Counted from the stretch's first letter, positions 7,390 to 19,800 are shown. The stretch: 64,000 nucleotides of DNA from Anaerocolumna xylanovorans DSM 12503 (GCF_900143645.1 NZ_FRFD01000003.1:682001-746000), one strand, 5' to 3'. The notes: a model not told the origin generated them from the sequence alone. Made by a program: numbers and translations.

Positions 7390-9594
7390 ATGAGAACATT
7401 TCTATTTCCCGGGCAAGGCGCTCAATTTGCGGGTATGGGAGTAGACCTATTTGAGGAGTATGCCGCATTTGTCAAAGAGGCAGATAAGATTTTAGGATAT
7501 TCGTTAAAAGATTTATGTTTAAATGATAATAATAGTATCCTTAGCAATACAAAGTATACACAACCGGCGTTATATATGGTAAATGCGTTATCCTATCAGA
7601 AGGAAATGAGTAAGGGGCAACAGATTCCGGATTTTCTTATCGGAAATAGTATTGGTGAATATAATGCATTATTGGCGGCAGGGGTATTTTCTTTAGAAGA
7701 TGGTCTCCTATTGGTCAAAAAAAGAAGCGAACTCATGAGTAGGGCGAACGGCGGAGGGATGGCTGCTGTAATTGGACTGAATGAGAAAGAAATAGTTACC
7801 GTCATTGAACAGGAACAATTGAATGATTTGGTTGAAATTTCCAATTATAACACCTCATTACAGGTGGTAATATCGGGAGATTCGGCTGCAATTGCAACAA
7901 TTAAGCCAAGACTGGAAGAAGCCGGAGCGAGAAAAGTTGTAATATTGGATGTCAGCGGCGCATTTCATTCCGGATATATGAAAGAAGCTGCTTTAGAGTT
8001 TGAACAATACTTAAATGAGTTCGAATTTCATACCCCTCAACTAACGGTAATTTCAAATCGTTATGCCAGGCCCTATGATTTCAATAATATAAAGCAATTG
8101 TTAGTAGAGCAAATTTATCATCCGGTTCGTCTTTATGACTCGATTATGTATGTCCTTGGTCAGGGGAGCAATGAGTTTGTTGAAATTGGTCCCGGAAAGA
8201 CCATGACTAGGATGGCAACAGAGATTAAGAAAGAGTATGAAAGTATTAAAGCAAGGCCCGAGAAAATAGTTAATTGTTTGGGAAGCGAAGAATTCAAGAA
8301 AGATTATGATGTGGATTTTGCATATGCTGTAGGTGGAATGTGTAAAGGAATTTCATCAGCAGCTATGATAAAGAAACTGGCAGATTCGAGAATTCTTGGC
8401 TTTTTGGGAACCTATAAATTACAACTGCATGAAGCAGAAGAACTGATCGATCAAGCATTGGCTTCTATGGAGCATCATCGCGTAGGAGTGAATGTAACTT
8501 ATGATGCACTAAATTCAAAAGATCACATTGGGATTATGGAGTATATCATCAAGAGGGATATCAGAAATATTGAGGTGTCTGACTATAGGATGATTGACTT
8601 ATCAATTGTGAAGTATAGATTAAAGGCTATCTATACAGACAAGGATTCGACGTTGGTGATTCCGCATAAAATCCTAGCCAAGGTATCAAGTAGAGAAATG
8701 GCAGAGAAGTTTTGTTCTCCTGCACCGGAAGAAATGGTTCAAATTCTATATCAAAATAATGAAATCACAGAATTCGAAGCCAAGTATGCAAAATATATAC
8801 CAATGTGTGATGACCTTTGCATCGAATATCATATGCAGGGGCAATCTGCGCTTGGTTATATACAAACAATAAAAGAAATGAGCCGATTGCTCTATGAAAA
8901 ATATGATTTGTATCAGTGTCCGCGTGTTGGATTTGCCGGCGGCATTGGTAATCCTCAGATGATAGCTGTTTCTTTCTTAATGGGTGCCGACTTTGTTGTT
9001 ACCGGATCAATTAATCAATGCAGTGTTGAGGCGGCTACCAGTAACATTGTAAAGGATAACTTACAGAGTTTGGATGAGACGGATTTTACCTATGCTGCAG
9101 TCAGTGACTTATTTGAGTTTGGGGAAAAGAAAAGTATCGTAAAAAAAGGTAGTTTGTATCACATACGGGCGAACAGGCTATATGAAGTTTATAACAGATA
9201 TAACAGCGTTGAGGAAATACCGGCGGATATAAAGAATCTAATTGAGGAAAAGTATTTTCAAAAAAGCTTTGAGACAATCTACTCTGATATCTATGAAAAT
9301 CTGACAAAGGATAATAAGAAACTGTCAAAAGAGCAGCCTAAGTATAAAATGGCATTGATCATTCGATGTTTTCTTGATAAATGTTTCCAAGATGCATTGG
9401 ATGGAAGAATGGAAGGTAAGATCAATTATCAGATCATATCAAGCAATGCCATCGTACAGTTCAATCATTGGGTAAAAGATACAGAACTAAGTGATTGGAA
9501 GAGGCGGTATGTTGATGTCATAGCGAAGAGGATTATGACGGAGGGTGAGCAGCATTTAAGCACTATCTGTAAAAAATATAAATTTGAGGCATAA
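7390..9594 (+). CDS. Trans-acting malonyl acyltransferase fused to PfaD-type enoyl reductase (degenerate)
   Basis: About 734 residues, resembling the AT-ER didomain proteins of trans-AT systems. The N-terminal AT (1-290) begins MRTFLFPGQGAQ. Its nucleophile Ser87 is in GNSIGE (usually GHSxGE) and the catalytic His193 is in GAFHS; the KKRSELM Arg and the GAFHS form indicate malonyl specificity. It must charge all carrier proteins, since no megasynthase has an AT. The C-terminal about 440 residues are a PfaD-like FMN enoyl reductase (GGMCKGISS, LGFLGTYKL, GFAGGIGNP, TGSINQC). The motif expected as SGGHTD reads MQGQSA (His replaced by Gln485), so reductase activity is doubtful. I chose the ATG at 7390 (GGGGGGA upstream) over 7375. 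Confidence 0.88.
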   Translation: MRTFLFPGQGAQFAGMGVDLFEEYAAFVKEADKILGYSLKDLCLNDNNSILSNTKYTQPALYMVNALSYQKEMSKGQQIPDFLIGNSIGEYNALLAAGVFSLEDGLLLVKKRSELMSRANGGGMAAVIGLNEKEIVTVIEQEQLNDLVEISNYNTSLQVVISGDSAAIATIKPRLEEAGARKVVILDVSGAFHSGYMKEAALEFEQYLNEFEFHTPQLTVISNRYARPYDFNNIKQLLVEQIYHPVRLYDSIMYVLGQGSNEFVEIGPGKTMTRMATEIKKEYESIKARPEKIVNCLGSEEFKKDYDVDFAYAVGGMCKGISSAAMIKKLADSRILGFLGTYKLQLHEAEELIDQALASMEHHRVGVNVTYDALNSKDHIGIMEYIIKRDIRNIEVSDYRMIDLSIVKYRLKAIYTDKDSTLVIPHKILAKVSSREMAEKFCSPAPEEMVQILYQNNEITEFEAKYAKYIPMCDDLCIEYHMQGQSALGYIQTIKEMSRLLYEKYDLYQCPRVGFAGGIGNPQMIAVSFLMGADFVVTGSINQCSVEAATSNIVKDNLQSLDETDFTYAAVSDLFEFGEKKSIVKKGSLYHIRANRLYEVYNRYNSVEEIPADIKNLIEEKYFQKSFETIYSDIYENLTKDNKKLSKEQPKYKMALIIRCFLDKCFQDALDGRMEGKINYQIISSNAIVQFNHWVKDTELSDWKRRYVDVIAKRIMTEGEQHLSTICKKYKFEA

Positions 9595-9651
9595 CAATTT
9601 AGAACAAGTTAATGTAATAATGAAACCATAGAAGCAAAGAAGGGGTACATA

Positions 9652-10317
9652 GTGAAGAAAAGATCTTTGAATTTAACGGATGAGCTTTACCAGTATATGC
9701 TGGATGTTTCGGTGAGAGAGCCTGAATTAGCACTGGAATTAAGAACGGAAACGGCTAAAATGCTGGCAGCAGCGTTACAAAGCCCTCCGGAGGAAAGCCA
9801 ATTCATTGTCTTGATACTAAAATTAATGAATGCCAAAAGAATTATTGAGATTGGTACCTTTACAGGGTATACCACACTGCTGATGGCTATGAACATGCCC
9901 TCGGACGGTAAGATCATCGCTTGTGATGTAGATGATAAGTGGACAAATTTGGGGAGAAAGTATTGGAAGAGAGCAGAGGTAGAAGATCGAATTGATTTAC
10001 GGATTGCGCCTGCAGAGGAGACACTGCGAGAACTTATTCAAACAGGGCACAATAATATGTTTGACTTTATTTTTATTGATGCGGATAAAGAAAGCTATGT
10101 GAAATATTATGAATTGGCGACGAAATTAATTCGCATTGGCGGGATTATCGCAGTTGATAACGTGTTTTGGAATGGCAGTGTAATTAATGAATTAAATCAT
10201 GGGTCGGATGTGGAAGCTATTAGGGAAGTGAATGAAATGATTTACCGGGACCAGCGTTATTCCATTAGTATGGTTCCTATTGGGGATGGATTGACATTAG
10301 CATATAGAAACAAATAA
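9652..10317 (+). CDS. SAM-dependent O-methyltransferase (catechol / caffeoyl-CoA type)
   Basis: 221 residues from a GTG start with AAGAAGGGG upstream. It belongs to the class I O-methyltransferase family of caffeoyl-CoA and catechol methyltransferases. The SAM-binding motif is IIEIGTFTGYTTLLMA (about residues 63-78), the acidic SAM-ribose residue is in ACDVDD, and FIFIDADKESYVKYYE carries the metal-binding Asp. The family methylates phenolic hydroxyls, usually next to a second oxygen, using a divalent metal. In this cluster the natural reading is methylation of a hydroxylated aromatic starter unit, before, during or after assembly. It lies 57 bases after the AT-ER gene and 23 bases before the cupin, so the three are likely co-transcribed. 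Confidence 0.85.
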   Translation: MKKRSLNLTDELYQYMLDVSVREPELALELRTETAKMLAAALQSPPEESQFIVLILKLMNAKRIIEIGTFTGYTTLLMAMNMPSDGKIIACDVDDKWTNLGRKYWKRAEVEDRIDLRIAPAEETLRELIQTGHNNMFDFIFIDADKESYVKYYELATKLIRIGGIIAVDNVFWNGSVINELNHGSDVEAIREVNEMIYRDQRYSISMVPIGDGLTLAYRNK

Positions 10318-10340
10318 TAATCAAAAGAAAAGGGGTTAAT

Positions 10341-10709
10341 ATGAAGATTAATGATTATATTTATACCAATGAGGAAGCACCGTTGTCGGGTGTTCTTTTA
10401 CATAATGATATCCCATGTATTACAAGATATTTTGAAGCTAGTTTTCCTGTATATACAGCTATTCACAAAGTGAGTAAAGCAGATCATCCAGAGACCTATA
10501 CGCAGATGCATTCCCATGAAGAGGAGGAGATTAATATCCTTATTAGTGAGGATAAGGATTTTCAGTATGAAGTCCGTATTGAAGATGAAACGTTCATTGT
10601 ATCAGCGAATTCTTCTATCTTTATACCTTCCAATGCTTTGCATTCAACAAATGTGATTAACGGAAGCGGATATTATATTGCAATCCGTCTTAACAAGGAG
10701 GGTAAATAA
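10341..10709 (+). CDS. Small single-domain cupin protein
   Basis: 122 residues, one beta-barrel cupin. The first cupin motif carries HSHEEEEINILI (about residues 56-67), supplying two His and a Glu for metal binding. The second motif ends around PSNALHST, supplying the third His. AAAGGGG precedes the ATG. No signal peptide. Cupins of this size include isomerases, dioxygenases and sugar-binding proteins, so the reaction cannot be named. It sits directly before the megasynthase genes and after the O-methyltransferase. A role in making or tailoring the aromatic unit is possible but only by association. Confidence 0.75.
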   Translation: MKINDYIYTNEEAPLSGVLLHNDIPCITRYFEASFPVYTAIHKVSKADHPETYTQMHSHEEEEINILISEDKDFQYEVRIEDETFIVSANSSIFIPSNALHSTNVINGSGYYIAIRLNKEGK

Positions 10710-10752
10710 TCTAATTCCGCACAACGGATACAATTTTATCAGGTTTCGTAAT

Positions 10753-10863
10753 TTACTAATATATGATTAGTAAGGGAGAAGGTTGAAAGAAATATATTCT
10801 TTCAACCGGAGATTTGTGCTACGCACAAAGTCTCCAGACTTTGAAAGGAGCATGGTTATAAAA
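10753..10863 (+). promoter_or_regulatory. Leader with three consecutive hairpins before the first megasynthase
   Basis: Three perfect or near-perfect inverted repeats follow each other. Hairpin 1: TTACTAAT/ATTAGTAA (10753-10760 and 10766-10773, loop ATATG). Hairpin 2: arms 10781-10791 and 10797-10807, 11 bp perfect, loop ATATA. Hairpin 3: arms 10808-10819 and 10823-10835, 12 bp with one bulged base, loop TAC. The ribosome binding site GAAAGGAG (10843-10850) comes just after. No T-tract follows any stem, so they are not simple terminators. Control of translation, RNA processing or mRNA stability of the megasynthase cistron is plausible. They also argue that the open frame from TTG 10783 is untranslated leader. 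Confidence 0.6.
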
Positions 10864-13800
10864 ATGAATGTCGAGAATACCATGTATCGGGTAAATGGGG
10901 TAAATTTTTTTATTGAGGGAGATAAAAAAGGCCAAAGGACCTATACGAATGCCGATTTGGACTTTATTTTGGAGGATGCACTCCTTACGAAGATAAATGA
11001 GTTTATGGATAGAAGTCATTGTTCTTCAGATGAAATGTTTTTCAATTTATTCCTTGTAATGCTAACGAGATTTAATAAAAACAGCTATTTACAAGTAGCT
11101 CGTTCTGAACAAATGAATGGGGAGGCCATTCAGAGACAATTGTTTGATCTTACTTTTGATCAATTGGAGAACATAACATATCAAGGGTTTCTTGAATTTG
11201 TCCAAAGTGAGATGGAGAAGCCGCAGAAAGAAGAAGCAGGAAAGCAGCCGGGAAATTCTAAGGCGCTGAAAATCGGTTTTACCAGTCGGAAAATAAATTT
11301 ACAGGAGAATAGCGGCTTTGATTTATTAATGATAAGGGATTCAGTTAATAGATTGAGGTTCTGTTTTCATGAGCAAATAATTGACGTGGATTATATTAAT
11401 GCAATCAAGGAAGGTATGCTTCATATGATATCCGATTGCTGTGAGGATATGCAAAAGAGGATATTGGACACGGCATTAATGACGAAGGAATCAGTAAGTG
11501 ATTTATATTCCAAAGTGAATAGAAAAGAAGCGTTTGACTTTACAAAATCTTTATATGAAATGTTTGAACAACAAGTAAAGCAAACGCCAGAGAAGATTGC
11601 CTGCATCTATCTGGATGAAGATAGGAAGGAACAGAGAATAACCTATCAACAATTGGATGCTAAATCAAGTTATTTAGCAAATAAACTTCAGGAATTGGGT
11701 GTAAAGAAGGAAGTAGCAGTCGGTGTCTATACAAAACGTTCTATTCAAACTTTTATATCAATCTTAGGAATTCTAAAAGCCGGAGGAATCTATCTTCCTT
11801 TGGATCTAAGTTATCCCAATAATTATATTAATAATATTCTCGACGAGATAAATCCCAAAGTTATTATTGCTAATCATGAATTAGCGAAAAACTTTGAGAC
11901 GGATATTACGATATTTGATATTGATTGTCTTAGCGTCATATCAGATGAGGTAATCACGGAGTTTCATCGGGAGAATACACTGAATAGTACGGCAATTATT
12001 ATGTATACATCCGGGTCAACCGGACGGCCAAAGGGAGTTAAGCATAAGCAGTTACAGGTGATTAACCGGATCAACTTCTTGTGGAGTAATTATCCGTTTC
12101 AGGAAGAGGATGTAATTGCACAGCGCACCACGATAAATTACATGCCATCGATGTGGGAATTGTTTGGTGGTCTTTTGAAAGGAATTACAACTGTAATTAT
12201 ATCGGATATCTTAACAAAAGACCCTAATATATTTTTAAGGATATTACAGGATTATCATATTACTTATCTGACAATCGTGCCTTCGCTATTTCGAATGATG
12301 AGCAGTTCAAAAGAAGTATTCGAAGAATTTGCAAAAAATGTCCGTGTTTGGATATGCTGCGGGGAACCGTTAACCATTGAAATATTTAATACATTCCAAC
12401 AGGTACTGCCAAATTCTGTTCTTATTAATGACTATGGAGCAACTGAGGTGAATGGGTTTCTCTACTTTGACTCTGAAAGTGATAGAGTAGGAGAGAATAT
12501 GCTGCCTCGTTTTCGGCCGGTATCGAATGTGAATTTTTATATATTAGATGAAGCATTAAGACCGACACCGATTGGTATACCGGGGTGTATCTATATCGGA
12601 GGTCCCGTAGTATCAACAGGGTATGTGAATAACGAAGAATTAAATAACGAGAAATTTATTGATAACCCGCTAAAATGTACGGAAGATCGTATTCTTTTTA
12701 AACTGGGGGATAGGGCATTATTCCATAAAGACGGCAGTGTTGAAGCTTTGGGAAGAAATGATAATCAGGTCAAAGTGCGGGGAATAAGAGTGGATATTGA
12801 AGGAATAGAACATATCCTGCAACAAAGCGATATGATATCCAATGCCGTAATAGCAGTAAAAGAGCAAAAAAGCGGTAATAAATATTTGGAGGCCTATATC
12901 GTATGTAATAGAGAGAATGTCACGGAAGAGCTGATCAGGAAGTATCTGGAGGAAAACATTCCGGCATATATGATTCCTGCGAGATTTTGTTTTGTCAACC
13001 GTTTACCGTTATTGCCAAACGGAAAGGTGGATAGAAAGGGAGTATTAAAGATGGGGGAATTAAATCAATTAACAGCCCAACAAATTGAGACAGTCTTAAT
13101 GAAGGATTCCGCTGAAATATTGGGAATTAGTGAAAAGAGCATTAATTCTGCAAAGAAATTCTATGAAGTCGGATTTGATTCAGTGAGTATCGTAAGTTTA
13201 CTGGCTAAAGTCAATGAAAAATTTAATAAGAAGATTACAATCTCAGATATGTATGACAATTCTACCATCAGTAGCTTAGCAAAGCATTTGGAAGGTGTTA
13301 CGGAATTAAATCCTGATTATGGGACTGAGGATGATTCACTGTCAAATGTTTCGGAACAAATAATAACATTTATCAGTGATATTATAGATATTGACAGGCA
13401 GTATATTGACAGGCAGTGTAATTTTCAGGAGATGGGGTTAAAAACGCAGGAGCGAAATAAATTACTTGATAAATTAAAGGATTTCTTCGGACTGGAACTT
13501 TCATTGCTGGAAATCAACCTCGCAGACAATATAGAAGCATTAGCGAAAATGATACAAAATCATCCCGGTTATCACAAAGATTTTTTCGCTGCCAAGAGAG
13601 AAGCAGAGTATCAGGAGAAAGAAAAGCCAATAGAGAAAGAAGAGCCAATAGAAAGAGGAGAGTCAGAAGAAAGAAAAAATGAGGTTTGTTTTGAAGATCA
13701 AAGTGGGACTTCCATGGGTTCACAGGAAAAAGAAAATGGGTCTCATAAAGAATTTGAGAATAAAATTGCAGTTATTGGTATGTCATGCGTTCTTCCAGGT

Positions 13801-16800
13801 GCCCCGGATAAAGAGACCTTGTGGGAAAATCTGGCTGCCGGAATTAGCTCAATAACTGAAATACCTAAGGAACGATTTGATGTTACCGGATATTACAGCG
13901 AGAATGGAAATGAGAATACTACCAATTCCAAATGGGGAGGATTTATCAAAGAAATTGACCTGTTTGATGCCGGTTATTTTGGTATCTCAGAATATGAAGC
14001 TACATTAATGGATCCACAGCAAAAAGTTTGTCTTGAGGAAACTTGTAAGGCGTTAGAGGATTCGGGATATTCCCTAAAAAATGTAAATGGTAAGAGAATC
14101 GGTGTATTTATTGGAGCAAGGCAGGGGGATTATAAGGACATTATCAGAGAACAGGGAATAGAGGCAAGCGGATACTCCTTTATGGGAGCAGATTCAGCAA
14201 TTATCTCTGCGAGAATATCCTATTTATTGGATTTAAAAGGTCCATGCCTTACGATTGATACGGCTTGTTCCTCCTCATTAACAGCAATTCATGAGGCATC
14301 CAACAGTATTAAGTTAGAGGAGTGTGATATGGCAATTGCCGGCGGAGTTTTTGTTATGAATACGCCATATCTCTATATTAATTCTGCACAGATGGGGATG
14401 CTGTCCAGGGACGGCAGATGCAAAACCTTTGATAATGAGGCTAATGGTTTTGTTCCCGGAGAAGGAGCAGGAATTGTTATATTAAAAAGCCTTAAGAAAG
14501 CAGTGGAAGATAATGACCGCATCTATGGTGTGATTGAGGGTTCTTTGATCAATCAGGATGGTAAAACCAATGGGATTACAGCCCCCAGCGCAGATGCACA
14601 ACGTCAATTAGAAGAAGAAGTATACAAAAAGGGAAAAATTGATCCGAGTACGATTTCCTATGTAGAAGCACACGGAACCGGAACAAAACTCGGTGATCCC
14701 ATTGAAATAAAGGCATTAACGGATGCATTCAGAAAGTGGACACAAAGAAAGAATTACTGTGCAATCGGCTCCATAAAAACGAATATCGGACATACGGTTG
14801 CTACAGCAGGAGTCGCAGGACTTATAAAGATTTTATTATGTATTCAGAAAAAGGAGCTGCCTGCATCATTAAACTATAGGGAATGCAATTCATTCATTAA
14901 TTTTGAAGATAGTCCGTTTTATGTGAATCAATCACTGATTAAGTGGGAACCTCAAAATGAAGTGAGAAGAGCTGCTTTAAGTTCTTATGGTTTTGGAGGA
15001 AGCAATTGTCATATGGTCATAGGGGAGTATAGTGCAGAGCCCATGTTAAAGAAGCAGTTACCTTACGTTTTCATACCGGTTTCAGCGAAAACAGAGAATG
15101 CATTTGTAGGTAAATGCAATGATTTAGTTCACTTTTTGGAACAATCCTCTGTTCAGATTGGAGATTTGGCTCGTTCTCTTTGCGCAAGGGAGGAGTATGA
15201 GTACCGGGAAGCTTTTATTGTTTCTGACAAAGAAGATTTACTAAGACAATTAAGTCATTATATAAAACAGGGACACAGAGGCAGATATGTGCAGCTGGAC
15301 TACAAAGTGCCATATGATTGTTTCGGGCAATTAGTACATGGGGGAAGGTTATCGTCGGAAGAATATAAGGAGATGCTTGTTGAAATCAGGACAAAGTATA
15401 TTTATGGCTTAGAGCTGGATTTGAGCAAGTATTATCAATATAACGGATATGGGATTATATCACTGCCTGCTTATCCATATCAAAAAAGAAAATTATATCT
15501 TCAGGGAGGGAATGCCGGAAAGTCAAATGCAGTAAGGCAGGCAGATACAATATTAAGTACTTCAAAAGAACTTGATTGCGTACATAATAGGATAAGTGTA
15601 AAACAAATTTGCAGGGAGTATTACTATGAAGATCATATCTTAAATGGAACGAGGATATTTCCGGGTGCGGCATACATTGATTTTCTATATCAAAGCTATA
15701 GAGAGAAATATAAAAGAAACGGCAAATGTATCAAAAATCTCTGCTTTTTAAAGTCCATTAACAGTACACAGCAGGATGGTTATTTGGATTTGGTATTCAA
15801 AGAGGAAGATAACTATACCACAGTGCAGGTAGTAACGTTAACGAATGGGGAAAAAACGATTCACGCTATGGGTGAATTAAGCGAAGAGAAAGCAACAGGA
15901 CATTCCCGGTTTTCTATCCCAGACCTAAAGAATAAATTGGGGAATTACATGTCAGGCAGTAAGTGCTATGAGACATTTTTGAGAATGGGATTGGAATATA
16001 AAGAAACCTATCACCTGATTGAGGAAATTTATTTTAATCAGTCGGAAGCAATATCAAAATTGCTTATTCCAAGTAAGTGCAGGAAAGAGTATGCGATAAA
16101 TCCCCACATCCTGGATGCCGCATTCCAAACAGTGATGCCTTTACTTCATATGGAGGAGGAGACAAAGAATACATATATACCATTTTCCATCAAAGAAATG
16201 GAATTATCAGGTAATCTTGATAATGCGGAATATATCTATGCATTTGTAGCAGACCGGCAGGAAAATTATGACTTGCAAAAGTATCATATTGAAATTCTTG
16301 ATAAGGAAGGCAATGTACTTGCCTCGATTAAAGAATTTACAAGAAAGCGTATTCATACCCAGGAAAATGAGATGCACTACTATCAGCCGGTTATGGTCCG
16401 CAGTGAACAGGAGGAGAGATGCGAGGTATTGCCAAAGGATACCTATCTTCTTGTATTTGATACGGATAATGACTTATCAAATCAGGCATTCATCCGAAGA
16501 ATGTATGATAATAGAGTACTCTATGTATCTCATGGACGGAGCTTTTTAGAGCAAATCGGGGGCAATCAATATACGATAAATCAGATGGATGCCAATGACT
16601 ACAAAACTTTATTTCTAAGACTTAAGGAGAAGAATATAATAATTGACAGGATACTCTATTTTGCCGCTTATTATCCCGGCAGTGAATGGTCCGTCGATAT
16701 CGAGTCTGAATTGGAAAAAAGCATATATTCCGTTACTTACCTGGTACAAGGCTACCTTCATGCTAAACCGGAGGGAAGCGCTGTCTTATATGCCTTTTAT

Positions 16801-19800
16801 GACAGTCTGAAAAGCAACGGTGATTTTTACCGTGCACTCAATGGGTTTGCAAAATGCTTACCATTGGAACAGTATGCCTTAATAATGAAAAATGTTGATT
16901 TACCGGAATGTATAAAAGGCAGTGCTGATTTTTATTCCTGTATTGAGAAGGAATTGCTATTGCAAAATGATGACACGGATATTTGTTATAAGAAAAGAAT
17001 ACGGTATGCAGCACAATATCAGCAAATGATGATACAACCTGCAAAAGGCATACCTATGTTGAAAACAGGCGGAGTATACTTAATCACCGGAGCTTTGGGG
17101 GGAATCGGCCGGAAACTTACGAAATATTTGGCGGATAGATATGACATAAAGCTTATTTTACTTGGTAAAAGAGAGATCACGAAGGAGCAGTTGATTCAAA
17201 TATTTCAGGATACAAAGAATCTTAAGTATTATAGTGTTGATTTGGCTGACCGATATGAACTTGGCAGAATACTGGAACTGGTTCGCAGTCAGTACGGGAA
17301 TTTACAGGGAATATTCCATTGTGCAGGAAGGACCGGAGATTCCTTCCTGGTGAATAAGACCAAGGAGGCAATGTCACAGGTATTTGCACCAAAAGTGCAG
17401 GGCCTTTATTACTTAGGGGAATTAACAAGAAGTGATAATTTAGAGTTTTTGGTATGCTTTTCTTCTATTGCGGCAGTCACCGGTAATCAAGGGCAAAGTG
17501 ATTATGCTTATGCCAATGCATTTATGGATTCTTATGCGTTTCGTAATGGTAACGGCAGGATTATTTCGATTGACTGGTCCCTATGGATGGATGGCGGTAT
17601 GGGTAGTAATCCTGATGTAAGGGAGTCAATCGAAGAAAACTTTGGTATTGTTCTGTTTTCAGAGGAAGAGGGAATTCAGGCATTGGCGAATGCCATGGAA
17701 GAAAGGATTCCCAATCTTGTTGTCGTAAAAGGGGACAGGGATAAAATACGTAATGTGATGCAAAAGGGAACTACTGCAAGGGAAAAGGCAGCGAATAAGG
17801 ACCGGGACAGGAAAAGTATTGCGGGAAGGAAGGAAGAACATAACAAGGCAGATCAATCGTATGAATTGTTAAAAGAAATTATAGTATCGGAATTACTTGA
17901 ATTGTCAAAGAAAGTATTTTCTGTGGACAAGCTTGATTGCGATGCTTCCTTTGATGACCAGAAAATAGATTCTGTCAGTTTGATGGAGTTTGCAAAATTA
18001 ATTTATAAGAAGCTGGGTATTAAGATATCACCGGCAGCTTTATTTGAATATAATACCATCCATTTGCTCGCTGATAATCTAATTCAAAAATATGAAGAGG
18101 AGCTTAGAATATTATTCTCTGTTGGAAAAGAGGAAGAACAGCACATAGAGGATATGAAGGAACAAATGGAAGAATCCATACAAAAAATAGAGCAAGAATT
18201 TACGCAAGAAACAGAGCATATCAGGGCAGAAAGAGGAAAAGAAAGGAGTACGCCTTGTGTATCCTCCGATATTGCCATCATCGGAATGAGCCTTCGTATG
18301 CCGAAGGCAAATGACATAAATGAATTTTGGGATAACATTGCAGGCGGCAAAGAATGCATCAGTGAAACTCCGAAGAATCGTTGGGATTATGAAGCCTATG
18401 ATGATAAACTGAAGGATTACCTGCGGTTTGGAGGATATCTTGAAGATATAGATACCTTTGATTCCTTATTCTTTCATATATCACCGGAAGAAGCGAAACT
18501 TATGGATCCTCAGCAAAGAATTTTGATGGAGGAAACCTATCGATGTATTGAAAATGCAGGGATCAGAACAACAGATTTGGATGGCAGAAAGATTGGTGTG
18601 TTTATTGGAGCATTTTCTAATGATTATCAACAATTACTAAGCGAAACAGAGTATGCGCAGGACGTGAATGTGATTGCAGGAAATGATCATGCAATGCTTG
18701 CGAATCGGATTTCATACCATTTCAATCTGCATGGAGCAAGCGAAGTAATTGATACGGCTTGTTCAAGCTCATTGGTTGCCGTTTATCGTGCAATGAATGC
18801 AATCAAAAGCGGCGAGATAGAAGCTGCAATTGTCGGTGGAGTCAATATCGTCTTAAATCCTGCCGGAACGATTAAGTTAGGTAAGCTTGGTTTTTTAAAT
18901 AGTAGCGGTATCATCAAATCATTTGATGAAAATGCGGATGGTTACGTGAGAGGGGAAGGCGTTGGTGTTCTATTCCTGAAATCCTTGCCTCATGCAGTGG
19001 AACATGGTGATCGGATTCATGCTGTAATAAAAGGCGGTGCAATAAACCATGGAGGAAGAGGGCATTATATCATGGAACCGAATGCTTTAGCAGAAGCACA
19101 GGTTATAAAAGAAGCATATGCGAATGCTAAGATAGAGTTTGGTACGGTTAATTACATAGAAGCACATGGAACCGGAACTAAAGTAGGAGATATGAACGAA
19201 ATCTATGCCTTTCAGAAAGCATTTCGTGAAATGAGCAGTCAATGCACTCATCAGCTTTCAGAGAAGTTTTGCGGAATCGGGACTGTTAAGCCCAATATCG
19301 GACATCTGGAGGCGGCATCTGGAATGGCATCCGTGATTAAGCTGATTCTTGCTCTTAAGAAGAAACAGATACCGGCGTCATTACATTATCAAACTGAGGA
19401 TAAGGCATATGAGCTTGAGCATAGCTTCTTCTATATGAATGATCAGCTCACTTCCTGGAATCAGTTGGTTGATCAAGACGGAAGACTTATGAAAAGAAGG
19501 GGAGAAGTCCATGCGTACGGGTATGGCGGAACGAACGCCCATCTTATCCTGGAGGAATACGAAGAGGAGGCTAACACTCCCATCATGCCTTATCGGGAGC
19601 TGTTATTTATCTTCTCTGCAAATACCAAACAATCATTGGATGAATATTTAATTTGTTTTGTCGGATTTTTAGAAAATGTTGAGGAAGAACAATTAGGAAA
19701 TGTGGCTTATACGCTTATGATGGGAAGAAATGAACTGAAAGAGCGTATCTCGTTTATTGCCAGGGACAAGTCATCCTTAACGATGCTGATCAATAATTAT

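Noticed and set aside
10783..10863. N-terminal extension of the first megasynthase from a TTG
   Set aside because: The extension falls on two perfect hairpins and has no domain similarity; GAAAGGAG followed by ATG 10864 is the better start. Kept only as an alternative.
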